From: Ilumatobacteraceae bacterium
Lineage (GTDB): Bacteria; Actinomycetota; Acidimicrobiia; Acidimicrobiales; Ilumatobacteraceae
Reading direction: 5' to 3'
Assembly: GCA_033344875.1 (NCBI GenBank)
Contig: JAWPMO010000001.1
Coordinates: 2,505,595 to 2,569,594, forward strand
Length of the DNA: 64,000 nucleotides
The translations under genes were made by a program, and so were the position numbers. Below the pieces are notes generated by a model. That model worked only from the letters and a program-made list of their open reading frames with translations, had not been told where the DNA came from and ran no database searches. Below are positions 49,101-56,964 of the stretch, in pieces (the first letter of the stretch is position 1; every line of letters starts with the position of its first letter).

Positions 49101-49434
49101 GGTACGCGAACAGGAAGCCGAGGTCGCCCACCGACGGGAACGGCGAGATCCGATCCAGGATCAGTTCGTTGACGGTCCACCACCCCTGACCGATGGTCCA
49201 CGACGCCGCGGCCCCGGCAACAGAGATCAAGTACCGGCGAGACGGCCCTGCAGCACCGAGCGCCTTCCATCCAGCGCAACCCGTCGCTGCCAGGGAGACG
49301 GCGAGAAGCATGATGTTGTGGCCACCTCGGCGAACCGCCGGAGCGTCGATCTGATGGAACACGAGCCACACGGCGGACGCCGCGAGCAGCGTCACGGCAA
49401 TGCGGCTCGCTACGCGTCGAAGAGGGGTGTCCAC
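46144..49434 (-). CDS. Membrane PAS-GAF-GGDEF-EAL signalling protein
   Basis: A 1096-residue cyclic-di-GMP protein. Residues 1-320 hold about nine to ten membrane segments resembling a MASE-type sensor. A PAS domain spans about 340-460 (MGTWYIDLADGMVRSSPELDALLGYG), a GAF domain about 470-630, then GGDEF (about 640-800) and EAL (about 820-1065). The GGDEF core reads RLQGDEFVV, with Gln for the first Gly and no RxxD inhibitory site, so cyclase activity is doubtful. The EAL part keeps GVEALARW, EVVEDALMQ, IDDFGTGSSSLSRL, VKIDRSFI and AEGIET, so phosphodiesterase activity is likely. GTG start; no clear ribosome-binding site. Confidence 0.9.
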   Translation of the reverse strand: MDTPLRRVASRIAVTLLAASAVWLVFHQIDAPAVRRGGHNIMLLAVSLAATGCAGWKALGAAGPSRRYLISVAGAAASWTIGQGWWTVNELILDRISPFPSVGDLGFLFAYPLVVAGLLRAPRRVGRPGASARRVLDALLFATSLGYIVWAFALHPFSGALDLDTWAGSLGVLYPLGDVVLTTVAVAVFATARPPWRRSTGLVAVALATFAVADTAFSFAHFADSAVRSPWIDLGWIVGWVLITSSVFTVPAHGSARGPDDVETPSVTGSLLPVIAVAAVAVVQVGIHVVQPSADEDRVLGWLGIGALGLLAARSLAAHREQRSQAVELAARDVATSDLLGRHRVAFTAAQMGTWYIDLADGMVRSSPELDALLGYGAGYFDGSFDQALSIVVPDDLGRYREAFRHAIATGEDIDIELQVARADGRVGWARVLGRTVADEDGEIRGIVGVIIDIADRVAASDRLARRAEQSAVLVELGQRAVASASLDEAIEDAVASVAATLDAELAEVLRLEPGGGDLRLVAGRGWAPGMLGSTLVPVGNASPAGVALAVDEAIVVEDFECDGRFADIRLLRARGVRSGVSVAIRSGSGPWGVLSVHSRAAHVFTAEDANFLRAVANTIGAVAGRAEATAALVHRGLHDPLTELPNRALLQDRLDVAIVQTRAAGRNTAVVHISMDRFTLVNDSLGHEAGDRALIEIADRLGTLCGPGDTVARLQGDEFVVAATVDDGHEAMKLASLVLATVAEPIVVSDPAEELFLTASVGVALANGVGDTASVLRDAGIAANRAREQGGRRYELFDDCVRIAAVERLRIERELRYGIAEGQFEPHYQPLVRLSDGALIGVEALARWRHPTRGLLGPGAFIGPARSAGLLAELGRSILEQAILDTARWNSTGATPLRVSVNLAAEQLDATLADIVRDVLRSSGLDPRSLCLEVVEDALMQENDAAIDLLGRVRDLGVSCIEIDDFGTGSSSLSRLARFPVTGVKIDRSFITDIATSADDRTVAGTIVHLGHGLGLSVTAEGIETHDQLDIVRALGCDSAQGWLFAPALPADEIPALHAVAATAFASVIASPASAGASSTSLPEDVLVPDPVRLG

Positions 49435-49609
49435 GCTCGCTCATCGGCAGTTCGACGACCCGGGACAAGGTGAATTCTCACCAGACGAGGATGTCCGCCG
49501 ATTGGTCACTCGTTATCACGTGCGTCCTGTCACCACACGGGTTGCGCCCTCGCGCGGAAGACAGGGTTCACACGCCTCGCGACAGACGTGCGAACCCGGG
49601 TCGCCGTCG

Positions 49610-50062
49610 TCACGTCGTGCCGGTCTCTCGTCGGCGGCGAAGCGTGACGAACGCTGTGAGCGCGGCGCCGATCGCCGTTGCCGGCCCGAACACCCACCGC
49701 TCGACACCGCTCGACGATGCCAGGTTGCCGACGGTGTTCAGCGCGAGATAGCCGGAGATCCCCCACGAGGCCGGCGAGAGCCAGGGGGTGGATCGGCCGA
49801 TGAGCCCGGCCCGGCCGGCGACGATCGCCGCTGCAGCGGTCAGGGCAACGGCGGCACCGCCGGCGACGGCCCGCATGCCGGTCGGGAGCACCCGATCCTG
49901 GCTGCCGCCCCAGACGTGTTCGCCGAGCGGGGCGCCGGCGGCGAGTGCGACCTGCAACCCGGCGAATCCGAGCAGGATCCCGGCGGCACCGATGGCGGCA
50001 GCCCTGACCCCCGTCGTCGCAGCGGGCCCGGACGGAACTGCTCGGGCGAATGCGGTGGTCAT
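49610..50062 (-). CDS. Small four-helix membrane protein of unknown function
   Basis: A 150-residue, Ala/Gly-rich protein with four predicted membrane segments (about residues 20-42, 63-85, 97-113, 124-141). I do not recognise the family. It follows the multi-pass protein at 50059 with a 4-bp overlap, in an operon divergent from the LuxR-family gene at 51166. It is probably the last gene of that operon. Confidence 0.7.
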   Translation of the reverse strand: MTTAFARAVPSGPAATTGVRAAAIGAAGILLGFAGLQVALAAGAPLGEHVWGGSQDRVLPTGMRAVAGGAAVALTAAAAIVAGRAGLIGRSTPWLSPASWGISGYLALNTVGNLASSSGVERWVFGPATAIGAALTAFVTLRRRRETGTT

Positions 50063-50775
50063 GACGTCCTCTCGGCGGTTTCGTCGCTGCGGAGCAGCGC
50101 GATGCCGGCGCCCACGAACCAGACGATCGAGCCGAGCCCGAACACCATCTCGATGGCTTCGAAGGCGGGGACGACGGTGAACAGTCCGGCAACGGCGGTG
50201 ACGACGCCGGTGACGTTCAGCCAGCGAGGGAGTCGAGCGGTGAGCAGTCCGGCGATCGAGACGAGGCCGATCCAGATGCCGCCGACGAGTTCGTTGCCGC
50301 CGCCGAGGCCGTTGGTGACGGCGTCGATCGCCGAGTGCACGGTGATGGCACGGTCGGGGTCGGATTCGGCGAGGTCGGCAACGGCTTCGATCCCGATGTT
50401 GGAGATCATCCCGGTGGCGAACATGAGCGCCGCCCAGATCGCGGCGAACACCATGCCGGCATTGGCGAGCAGCGGCGTCCGGTCCACGAATCGTTCGCGA
50501 AGCGCGAGTCCCATCGGGACGAGCGCGGCACCGAACACGATGAAGATGCCGATGTACCAGGCGAGCAGCGACCCCTGATGACCGACGAGGAAGTCGACCG
50601 ATTCGGCCGGGGTGGCGTCGGGGTCGACGTAGTCGACCATCGTCGTGGCGAACAAGGCGATGCCGTACGCGAAGGTGCCGGCGGCGAGCAGGAGAGCGAT
50701 GCCGCCGACCCGCGTCAAGGTGCGTCGTGTCTCGCTCGGCGCCGTTGCGGCCGATGGGGTGGTGATGGTCGTCAT
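50059..50775 (-). CDS. Multi-pass membrane protein, DUF4386-like
   Basis: A 238-residue protein with about six membrane helices. The layout (GIALLLAAGTFAYGIALFATTMVDYV, a small acidic loop, LAWYIGIFIVFGAALVPMGLALRERF, and a C-terminal pair of helices) resembles DUF4386 proteins and parallels the gene at 59751 in the second module. The ATG at 50775 overlaps the small-domain gene stop by 4 bp. Function unknown. Confidence 0.72.
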   Translation of the reverse strand: MTTITTPSAATAPSETRRTLTRVGGIALLLAAGTFAYGIALFATTMVDYVDPDATPAESVDFLVGHQGSLLAWYIGIFIVFGAALVPMGLALRERFVDRTPLLANAGMVFAAIWAALMFATGMISNIGIEAVADLAESDPDRAITVHSAIDAVTNGLGGGNELVGGIWIGLVSIAGLLTARLPRWLNVTGVVTAVAGLFTVVPAFEAIEMVFGLGSIVWFVGAGIALLRSDETAERTS

Positions 50776-51056
50776 GATTGCTCTCTTTCGGATTGGCTGG
50801 GAGTGGGTGTCGTCGGACACTCGATGCTCGTGGGCTGGTCGAGTCGACGCAGCTCGATCACCTCGACGTTGAGCGAGGTGAAGTGGGCGATCAGCCCGTT
50901 GAGGTGCGACGAGTCGCGGATCGCACCGACCAGGCGGGTGGTTCCCGACGTGGTCAGCTCGATCGTGAACTCGTCGATGACCGGACGCAGCACGCGGTCG
51001 GAGGCGTGGCCACCGATCTCGATCACGTAGCGGGTGGAACCCGTTCCTCCGGTCAT
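50772..51056 (-). CDS. Small alpha/beta (ACT-like) domain protein
   Basis: A 94-residue protein: YVIEIGGHASDRVLRPVIDEFTIE, TRLVGAIRDSSHLNGLIAHFTSLNVEVIELRRL. It is clearly homologous to the first 75 residues of the oxidoreductase fusion at 60729 (RLLRPLLDDFTID, TRLVGDVGDPAHLHGIVAHLTSVNIDII). The strand-helix-strand pattern recalls ACT-type ligand-binding domains, but this is inference. First gene of the operon divergent from the LuxR-family regulator, separated by 109 bp containing a palindrome. Confidence 0.75.
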   Translation of the reverse strand: MTGGTGSTRYVIEIGGHASDRVLRPVIDEFTIELTTSGTTRLVGAIRDSSHLNGLIAHFTSLNVEVIELRRLDQPTSIECPTTPTPSQSEREQS

Positions 51057-51105
51057 GGCACCACGATCTCGACGAACCGGGTGACCCGGCATCGCTCCCC
51101 CGCCG

Positions 51106-51123
51106 ATCTCACCCGGGTGAGCC
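51106..51123. promoter_or_regulatory. Palindrome CTCACCCGGGTGAG, copy 1
   Basis: A 14-bp perfect palindrome (51108-51121) preceded by GAT, in the intergenic region between the small-domain gene and the regulator at 51166. Its centre is about 52 bp upstream of the regulator start. Confidence 0.75.
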
Positions 51124-51152
51124 GAATCTGGGAGGAGATCTGCGGGAGCGCC

Positions 51153-51158
51153 TAGCCT
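51153..51158 (+). promoter_or_regulatory. Leaderless -10 element (TAGCCT) for the LuxR-family regulator
   Basis: TAGCCT ends 7 nt before the ATG at 51166. There is no ribosome-binding site and no good -35, so an activator bound at the palindrome could drive it. Confidence 0.5.
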
Positions 51159-51165
51159 CGGCACG

Positions 51166-53340
51166 ATGACCGGGGTGGACCTGGGCGCTTTGGTCGCCAC
51201 GAAGCTGCAGGCGCCGACGGCGCCACGACACCTCGTTCGCCGCGCCCGGCTCGACCGCCTCCTCGACCGGGCGATCGAGGAGCGACACCGTCTCGTTCTC
51301 GTGAGCGCACCTGCCGGATCGGGAAAATCGACCCTGCTCGCAGGATGTCTCGGCGATCGTGACCTCGATCTGGCCTGGCTCCAGGTGGAGGACAGCGACG
51401 CCGATCCGGCGCGGTTCTGGTCCTATCTCGCAGCGGCGATCGATGGTGTCCGACACGGTGTCACCGACGCGGTCGGTCCGATCATCGTCTCGTCGGGAGG
51501 CTCACCGGATGCCGTGGTCACGGCGCTCGTCAACGTGCTCGCCGAGGCGCCGGACCCGCTCGTGGTCGCGATCGACGACTATCACGTGATCGACAATCCG
51601 GCCGTGCACGCCGGCGTCGAACGGCTGGTCGAACTGTGCCCCGACCACGTCCGGATCGTGATCGCGACCCGCGCCGATCCGGCGTTCCGGCTCGGCCGGC
51701 TCCGCGTGAGCGGACAGCTCACCGAGATCCGCGCCGCCGACCTGCGTTTCGACGCCGACGAAGCCGCTGACCTCCTCGATTCGCCGCTGCTCGATCGGCA
51801 GATGCTCGACGAGTTGTGCAACCGGACCGAGGGGTGGGCGGCCGGGCTCGTCCTGGCCGGGCTCTCACTGGCCGGCACCGACGACGCCACGAACTTCATC
51901 TCTGGGTTCCGCGGCGACGACCAGCTCGTCGTCGACTACCTCACCGACGAGCTGCTCGCCTCGATCACACCCGACGATCGGCGACGCTTGCTCGAGTCCT
52001 CGATCCTCGAACGGCTGACCGGTCCGCTGATCGACGCGGTCACCGGGTCGACCGACGGCACGGCGTGGTTGACGCGCATCGCCGCCTCCAACCAGATGGT
52101 CGTGGGTCTCGATCGGACCGGCACCTCGTACCGCTACCACCATCTCCTGCGCGACCTGCTCCGGTTGGAGGCCGAACGCGAGATCGCTGACCGTCTGCCC
52201 GATCTGCATCTCGCCGCCGCCGCGTGGCACCACGAACACGGCGACATGTACACCGCGATCGAGCACTACATCTCCGGTGGCGATCTCGTCACCGCCGGAG
52301 ACCTCATCGCCATCCACGCCACCGCGCTGTTGAACGGCGGGCAGATCTTCACCGTGCTCCGGCTGCTCGACCGACTCGGGGACCTGCCGGAACGCCACGC
52401 GCGCAGCGCCCTCGTGCGGGGCTGGATCAACCTGAGCACCGGTCGTTTCGCCGGTGCCCGGCACTACTACGACGTCGCCGCCGAGTTCGACGACGGCACC
52501 GACGCCAACCTCACGGCGTCGCTGGGCATCATGGTCCACCTCGCCGAGGGGGACCTGGGCGAGGCGCTCTCGATCGCCGGTCGCATGACCGAACCGACCG
52601 AGTCGACCCAGGCCATCGGTCTGGCCGCCGCCCACACCTGGGCAGGGAAGTTCGACGCGGCGCGCCGGCACATCGCCATCGCCCGTGAGCTCGCCGCCGC
52701 CGAACCATCGGACTACGCAGCATCGGTCGCCCCCGGTCTCGCGGCGGTCGTCGAGTTCGAGTCGGGCAACCTGGCCGCCGCGGCCGAACACGCCATGTCG
52801 AGCCTCGACCACGCCCACGGTCACGGTCTCGCCGAGTCACCCCAGCTGTCGGTCTCCCATGCGATCCTGGCGCGGACCACTTCCGACCCGGAACGCCGCA
52901 CCGCCGCCGCCGAACGTGCCATCGAACTCGCCCGACGGGCACCCGAGCCGTTCACGTTCGGTTACGCCCATGCCATCGTCGGCGACACGGCCTGTGAGCA
53001 CGACGACCCGGCCGGGCCCGACCTGCTTCGCGTCGCCCGGGGAGCCGTCGACCGGAGCACGGAAGCCGGCATCGTCGGCGCGACGCTCGCACGCATCGAG
53101 GCCCGTCACGGACTCGCCGAGCGGGCTCCGGCCCCACCGGGACTCGTCGATCAGATCACCGACCGCGAACTCGCCGTGCTGCGCTACCTGCCGTCGCAGA
53201 TGTCGCAGCGTGAGATCGCCGGTGAGTTGTACGTATCGCTCAACACGGTCAAGACGCACTGCAAGGCGATCTACCGCAAGCTCGGCGTCGACGGCCGCAA
53301 GTCCGCCGTCCACGCGGCTCGCGAGCTCGGCCTCCTCTGA
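51166..53340 (+). CDS. LuxR family regulator with MalT-like ATPase (LAL type)
   Basis: A 724-residue STAND-type activator. The NTPase domain has Walker A LVSAPAGSGKSTLLAG near residue 45, Walker B PLVVAIDDYHVI near 140, and the TEGWAAGLVLAGLSL and YRYHHLLRDLLRLEAE blocks seen in MalT-like proteins. A helical-repeat (TPR-like) ligand domain covers about 340-650. The C-terminal LuxR helix-turn-helix is complete: ITDRELAVLRYLPSQMSQREIAGELYVSLNTVKTHCKAIYRKLGV. Such proteins bind ATP and an inducer, oligomerise and activate promoters. About 45% similar in appearance to the regulator at 62164 (Walker and WLQVED motifs shared). It is probably the activator acting at the CTCACCCGGGTGAG palindromes. 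Confidence 0.9.
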   Translation: MTGVDLGALVATKLQAPTAPRHLVRRARLDRLLDRAIEERHRLVLVSAPAGSGKSTLLAGCLGDRDLDLAWLQVEDSDADPARFWSYLAAAIDGVRHGVTDAVGPIIVSSGGSPDAVVTALVNVLAEAPDPLVVAIDDYHVIDNPAVHAGVERLVELCPDHVRIVIATRADPAFRLGRLRVSGQLTEIRAADLRFDADEAADLLDSPLLDRQMLDELCNRTEGWAAGLVLAGLSLAGTDDATNFISGFRGDDQLVVDYLTDELLASITPDDRRRLLESSILERLTGPLIDAVTGSTDGTAWLTRIAASNQMVVGLDRTGTSYRYHHLLRDLLRLEAEREIADRLPDLHLAAAAWHHEHGDMYTAIEHYISGGDLVTAGDLIAIHATALLNGGQIFTVLRLLDRLGDLPERHARSALVRGWINLSTGRFAGARHYYDVAAEFDDGTDANLTASLGIMVHLAEGDLGEALSIAGRMTEPTESTQAIGLAAAHTWAGKFDAARRHIAIARELAAAEPSDYAASVAPGLAAVVEFESGNLAAAAEHAMSSLDHAHGHGLAESPQLSVSHAILARTTSDPERRTAAAERAIELARRAPEPFTFGYAHAIVGDTACEHDDPAGPDLLRVARGAVDRSTEAGIVGATLARIEARHGLAERAPAPPGLVDQITDRELAVLRYLPSQMSQREIAGELYVSLNTVKTHCKAIYRKLGVDGRKSAVHAARELGLL

Positions 53341-53527
53341 GCACCCGCTCGGTCCCGGCACCGTCGTCGCTCGCAGCGAACTGATCGGATCAGGCACTCG
53401 ACGACTGCCTCGTGGCTCGTTCCGAGGCGTCGACGGGACCGGTCTTGACGATCTCCGGTGCGAGGGGTTGGTTCGCCGTGGCAGATCGCGAAGCGGCTGG
53501 GTGCGGTGATGCGGTTTGCCCACACCG

Positions 53528-53544
53528 GATCTCACCCGGGTGAC
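53528..53544. promoter_or_regulatory. Palindrome CTCACCCGGGTGAC, copy 3, upstream of the ABC transporter
   Basis: GAT followed by CTCACCCGGGTGAC (53531-53544), 13 of 14 palindromic positions of the element found at 51108 and 62100. It lies 88 bp before the ATG of the ABC ATPase, in the 291-bp gap after the regulator. The rest of that gap holds nothing else I can recognise. Confidence 0.7.
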
Positions 53545-53631
53545 CGAGTACCGGGCGGGAGGCGGAGTCACCCCGGGCGGGCGGATGCTGATGTCGCACC
53601 CGTTCACCCCTCCGACACGAAGGAACCCGAC

Positions 53632-54417
53632 ATGACCTCGACACTCCAACTCCCCGCACCAGCCGCACCGTCCGCTCCGGCGCCGGACCCGGCGCGGGTC
53701 GCCGCAGCAGCTCGCGACGCCGTCAAGACCTATGGCAAGGGCGACGCCGCCGTCCAGGCACTGGCCGGCGTGAGCGTCGACTTCGAGCGGGGTCGTTTCA
53801 CCGCGATCATGGGGCCCTCCGGCTCCGGCAAGTCGACGCTGATGCAGAACGTCGCCGGACTCGACACGCTCACGTCCGGCTCGGTCTCGATCGGCGGTGT
53901 CGAACTCTCGTCGCTGTCCGACCGGCAGCTCACCCGGCTGCGCCGCGACCGGATCGGCTTCATCTTCCAGTCGTTCAACCTGGTCCCGACGCTGACCGCG
54001 AAAGAGAACATCGAGCTCCCGCTCGACCTTGCCGGACGCACGCCGGATCCCGCCTGGTTCGACGAGGTCGTCGCCACCGTCGGGTTGGAAACCCGCTTGC
54101 GCCACCGGCCCGCCGAGCTGTCTGGCGGCCAGCAGCAGCGAGTCGCCGTCGCCCGTGCGTTGGTCAGCCGGCCCGAGATCGTTTTCGGCGACGAACCCAC
54201 CGGCAACCTCGACAGCCGCTCGGGCGGTGAGGTCCTCGCGTTCCTTCGCGACGCCGTCGATCGCCTCGACCAGACCGTCGTGATGGTCACGCACGATCCG
54301 GTCGCCGCGTCGTACGCCGACCGGATCGTCTTCCTCGCCGACGGTCGGATCGTCGACGAGATGTCCCAGCCCACATCCGACCGCGTCCTCGACCGCATGA
54401 AGCGCTTCGGCAACTGA
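53632..54417 (+). CDS. ABC transporter ATP-binding protein (MacB/LolD-like)
   Basis: A 261-residue ATPase with a 30-residue Ala/Pro-rich N-terminal extension. Walker A MGPSGSGKSTLMQNVAGLD, signature LSGGQQQRVAVARALV, and Walker B IVFGDEPTGNLDSRSGGEV (the D-E-P-T-G-N-L-D form typical of MacB/LolD) are present. It pairs with the FtsX-type permease that starts 32 bp downstream. GAAGGA precedes the ATG. Members export peptides, lipids or drugs by mechanotransmission. The palindrome upstream suggests control by a MalT-like regulator. Confidence 0.93.
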   Translation: MTSTLQLPAPAAPSAPAPDPARVAAAARDAVKTYGKGDAAVQALAGVSVDFERGRFTAIMGPSGSGKSTLMQNVAGLDTLTSGSVSIGGVELSSLSDRQLTRLRRDRIGFIFQSFNLVPTLTAKENIELPLDLAGRTPDPAWFDEVVATVGLETRLRHRPAELSGGQQQRVAVARALVSRPEIVFGDEPTGNLDSRSGGEVLAFLRDAVDRLDQTVVMVTHDPVAASYADRIVFLADGRIVDEMSQPTSDRVLDRMKRFGN

Positions 54418-54449
54418 CCGACCCCCCTCGATTCCAGGAGACCCACATC

Positions 54450-56936
54450 ATGTTCCGCATGTCCATCCGCAACCTGTTCGCCAAGAAGCTGCGGCTCGTC
54501 GCGACCGCGCTCGCCATCGTGCTCGGCGTGGCATTCACCACGGGGACGATGGTCCTCACCGACACGATGCTCGAGTCGCTCGACGGAGCGATCGCCGAGG
54601 TCAACGAGGGCGTCGACGTGTTCGTCCGCGGCCTCCCAGTCGGCGAGGACGAGGTCTCCACCCTGCGCGGCCCGGTCGACCTCGACCACGTCGAACGCAT
54701 CCGGTCGATCGACGGCGTGAGCGCCGCCGAGCCCTATTGGGTCGGCTACACCCAGGTGGTCGGCACCGATGGCAAGGCGCTGAGCATGATCCAGAGCGTC
54801 GGTCTGAACTGGATCGACGACGCCGAGCTCTCCGCCTTCGAACTCACCGACGGACGACCACCCGGTGCCGACGATGAGATCGTGTTGGGGACCGAAGCTG
54901 CCGACGAGGCCGGCGTCGACGTCGGCGACCCCGTCGACGTCATCACGCTCGCCGGCCGTGAGCGTTTCACCGTCTCGGGCCTCGCGTCAGTGGATGGTGT
55001 CCCCGGCGCTGCCAACTCGGCGTTCACGTTCTTCACCGCCGACGCAGCCGAGCAGCGTCTCGGTGACGTCGGTACGGCCGCGCAGATTCTGACCCGGAGT
55101 GACTCGATGACCGCCGACGAACTCGCCGGGCGGATCGGTCTCGTGGTTCGCGACGCCGACGTCGTGACCGGTGACGCGCTGACCACAGAACGACAGGACG
55201 ATCTCGCGTTCGCGCTGGGCGTGTTCGAGACGATCCTGCTGGTGTTCGGCGCCATCGCGCTGTTCGTCGGTTCGTTCACGATCGCCAACACGTTCACGAT
55301 CACGGTCGCCCAACGCACCAAGGAACTCGCCCTCGTTCGGGCGATCGGCGCGAGCCGCCGCCAGGTGCTCGGGTCCGTCGTGATCGAAGCGGCGCTGACC
55401 GGGTTGCTGGCCGCCGCCGGCGGTCTCGTCGCCGGTCTCGGCGTCGCACGCGGCCTCATGTCGGCCTTCGCGAGCTTCGGTCTCGACTTCCCTGATACCC
55501 CGCTCGTGATCCAGACCTCGACGGTCGTCGCCGCCTTCGCCGTCGGCGTCGGCGTCACCATCGCTGCGGCGCTGGTGCCCGCTCGACGCGCCGCCACCGT
55601 CGCGCCGATCGACGCCATGCGCGATGCCTCGATCGAATCGACCGGGATCTCCCGCAAACGACTCGCTGTCGGCGGGGTGCTGGCGGCCCTCGGTGCCTAT
55701 GCCCTCGTCCGTGGTGTGGTCGCGACCGACGCACCGCTCGTCGGTCTGGGCAGCGTTGCGACGTTCCACGCGGTGCTCGCGCTGGGGCCGATGCTCGTCC
55801 GGCCGATCACCCGCCTCGTGGCGTTCCCGCTCCGTCGGCTCGGCACCGCCGGCCGACTCGCAGCTGCCAACGCCGACCGCAACCCGCGCCGCAGCGCATC
55901 GACTGCCGCTGCGCTCACGATCGGCGTCACGCTGGTCGCGGGTGCATCGATGTTCGCCTCCACGGCGAGCGCTTCGGTACGCGGCGACGCGGCCGAGGTG
56001 CTGGTCGCGGACGCGGTGGTCCGACCGATCGGGGCGAACCCCGGCCTCCCGTCGGACGTCGTCAGACAGGCGGCTGCCGTCGATGGGGCCGAGGCGCTCC
56101 CGCTGCATCAACTGTCGGCCGAGGTCGACGGATCGATGGAGTTCGTCGGTGGCATCGACCTGGCCATAGCCGACGACTTCGTCGATGTCATGGTGCTCGA
56201 CGGCTCGATCGGCACCGCGATCGACACCGTCGTGGTCGGTGACGACCTGGCCGACGAGCGTGGCTGGGCACCCGGCGACCAGATCATGGTGGTGTTCCCC
56301 GACGGTGCGCGGCCGACGCTGCGGATCACCGGCATCATCGAGCAGACCAACGCGTTGCCCGCGATCGTCGGGACCTACCAGGCCATCGCACCACATGGCA
56401 TCGGCCTCGACCGCGCCGTGCTGCTGGCCGGAGACGCCGCGGCGATCGACGCGGTCGACGCTGCACTCGCCGGACAACCGACCGCCGTGGTCGAGTCGAT
56501 CGACGACTACGCCGAGTCGCTGGTCGGAGCGCTGAACACCATGCTCAACCTGGTCCTCGGGTTGCTCGGACTCGCCGTCGTGATCGCCGTGCTCGGCATC
56601 GCCACGACGATCGGGCTGTCGGTCCACGAACGCACACGAGAACTGGGGGTGTTGCGTGCGATCGGCATGGAGCGGCGGCAGGTTCGCCGGTCCATCCGCC
56701 TCGAGGCGGTCGTCATCGCGATGTTCGGCACCGTGCTCGGTCTCGCCATGGGTCTGGGCTTCACGGCCGCTGCGATCTCGACGCTCGCCGACGACGGGTT
56801 CGGCGCTCCGACGATCCCGGTCCCGACCTTGATCGCCATCGTCATCGGTGCCGTCGCGGCCGGAACCATCGCTGCCGCGCTGCCCGCACGAACCGCTGCT
56901 CGGCGACCCGTGCTCGACGCCATCGCCACCAACTGA
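54450..56936 (+). CDS. FtsX/MacB-type ABC transporter permease
   Basis: An 828-residue permease of the duplicated actinobacterial type. An N-terminal TM (residues 12-34) is followed by an extracytoplasmic MacB-like domain (about 40-250), an FtsX domain with three TMs (about 255-385, TKELALVRAIGASRRQVLGSV), two central TMs, a second extracytoplasmic domain and a second FtsX domain (about 690-828, TRELGVLRAIGMERRQVRRSI). The repeated E-L-x-x-L/V-R-A-I-G motif marks the coupling helices contacting the ATPase. AGGAG precedes the ATG. Substrate unknown. Confidence 0.92.
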   Translation: MFRMSIRNLFAKKLRLVATALAIVLGVAFTTGTMVLTDTMLESLDGAIAEVNEGVDVFVRGLPVGEDEVSTLRGPVDLDHVERIRSIDGVSAAEPYWVGYTQVVGTDGKALSMIQSVGLNWIDDAELSAFELTDGRPPGADDEIVLGTEAADEAGVDVGDPVDVITLAGRERFTVSGLASVDGVPGAANSAFTFFTADAAEQRLGDVGTAAQILTRSDSMTADELAGRIGLVVRDADVVTGDALTTERQDDLAFALGVFETILLVFGAIALFVGSFTIANTFTITVAQRTKELALVRAIGASRRQVLGSVVIEAALTGLLAAAGGLVAGLGVARGLMSAFASFGLDFPDTPLVIQTSTVVAAFAVGVGVTIAAALVPARRAATVAPIDAMRDASIESTGISRKRLAVGGVLAALGAYALVRGVVATDAPLVGLGSVATFHAVLALGPMLVRPITRLVAFPLRRLGTAGRLAAANADRNPRRSASTAAALTIGVTLVAGASMFASTASASVRGDAAEVLVADAVVRPIGANPGLPSDVVRQAAAVDGAEALPLHQLSAEVDGSMEFVGGIDLAIADDFVDVMVLDGSIGTAIDTVVVGDDLADERGWAPGDQIMVVFPDGARPTLRITGIIEQTNALPAIVGTYQAIAPHGIGLDRAVLLAGDAAAIDAVDAALAGQPTAVVESIDDYAESLVGALNTMLNLVLGLLGLAVVIAVLGIATTIGLSVHERTRELGVLRAIGMERRQVRRSIRLEAVVIAMFGTVLGLAMGLGFTAAAISTLADDGFGAPTIPVPTLIAIVIGAVAAGTIAAALPARTAARRPVLDAIATN

Positions 56937-56964
56937 CCCGTTCTGACCTTCGAGAGGAATCCTG

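Noticed and set aside
53563-53580. A fourth CTCACCCGGGTGAG-like site (GAGTCACCCCGGGCGGG)
   Set aside because: Only a partial match without symmetry, adjacent to the better copy at 53531.
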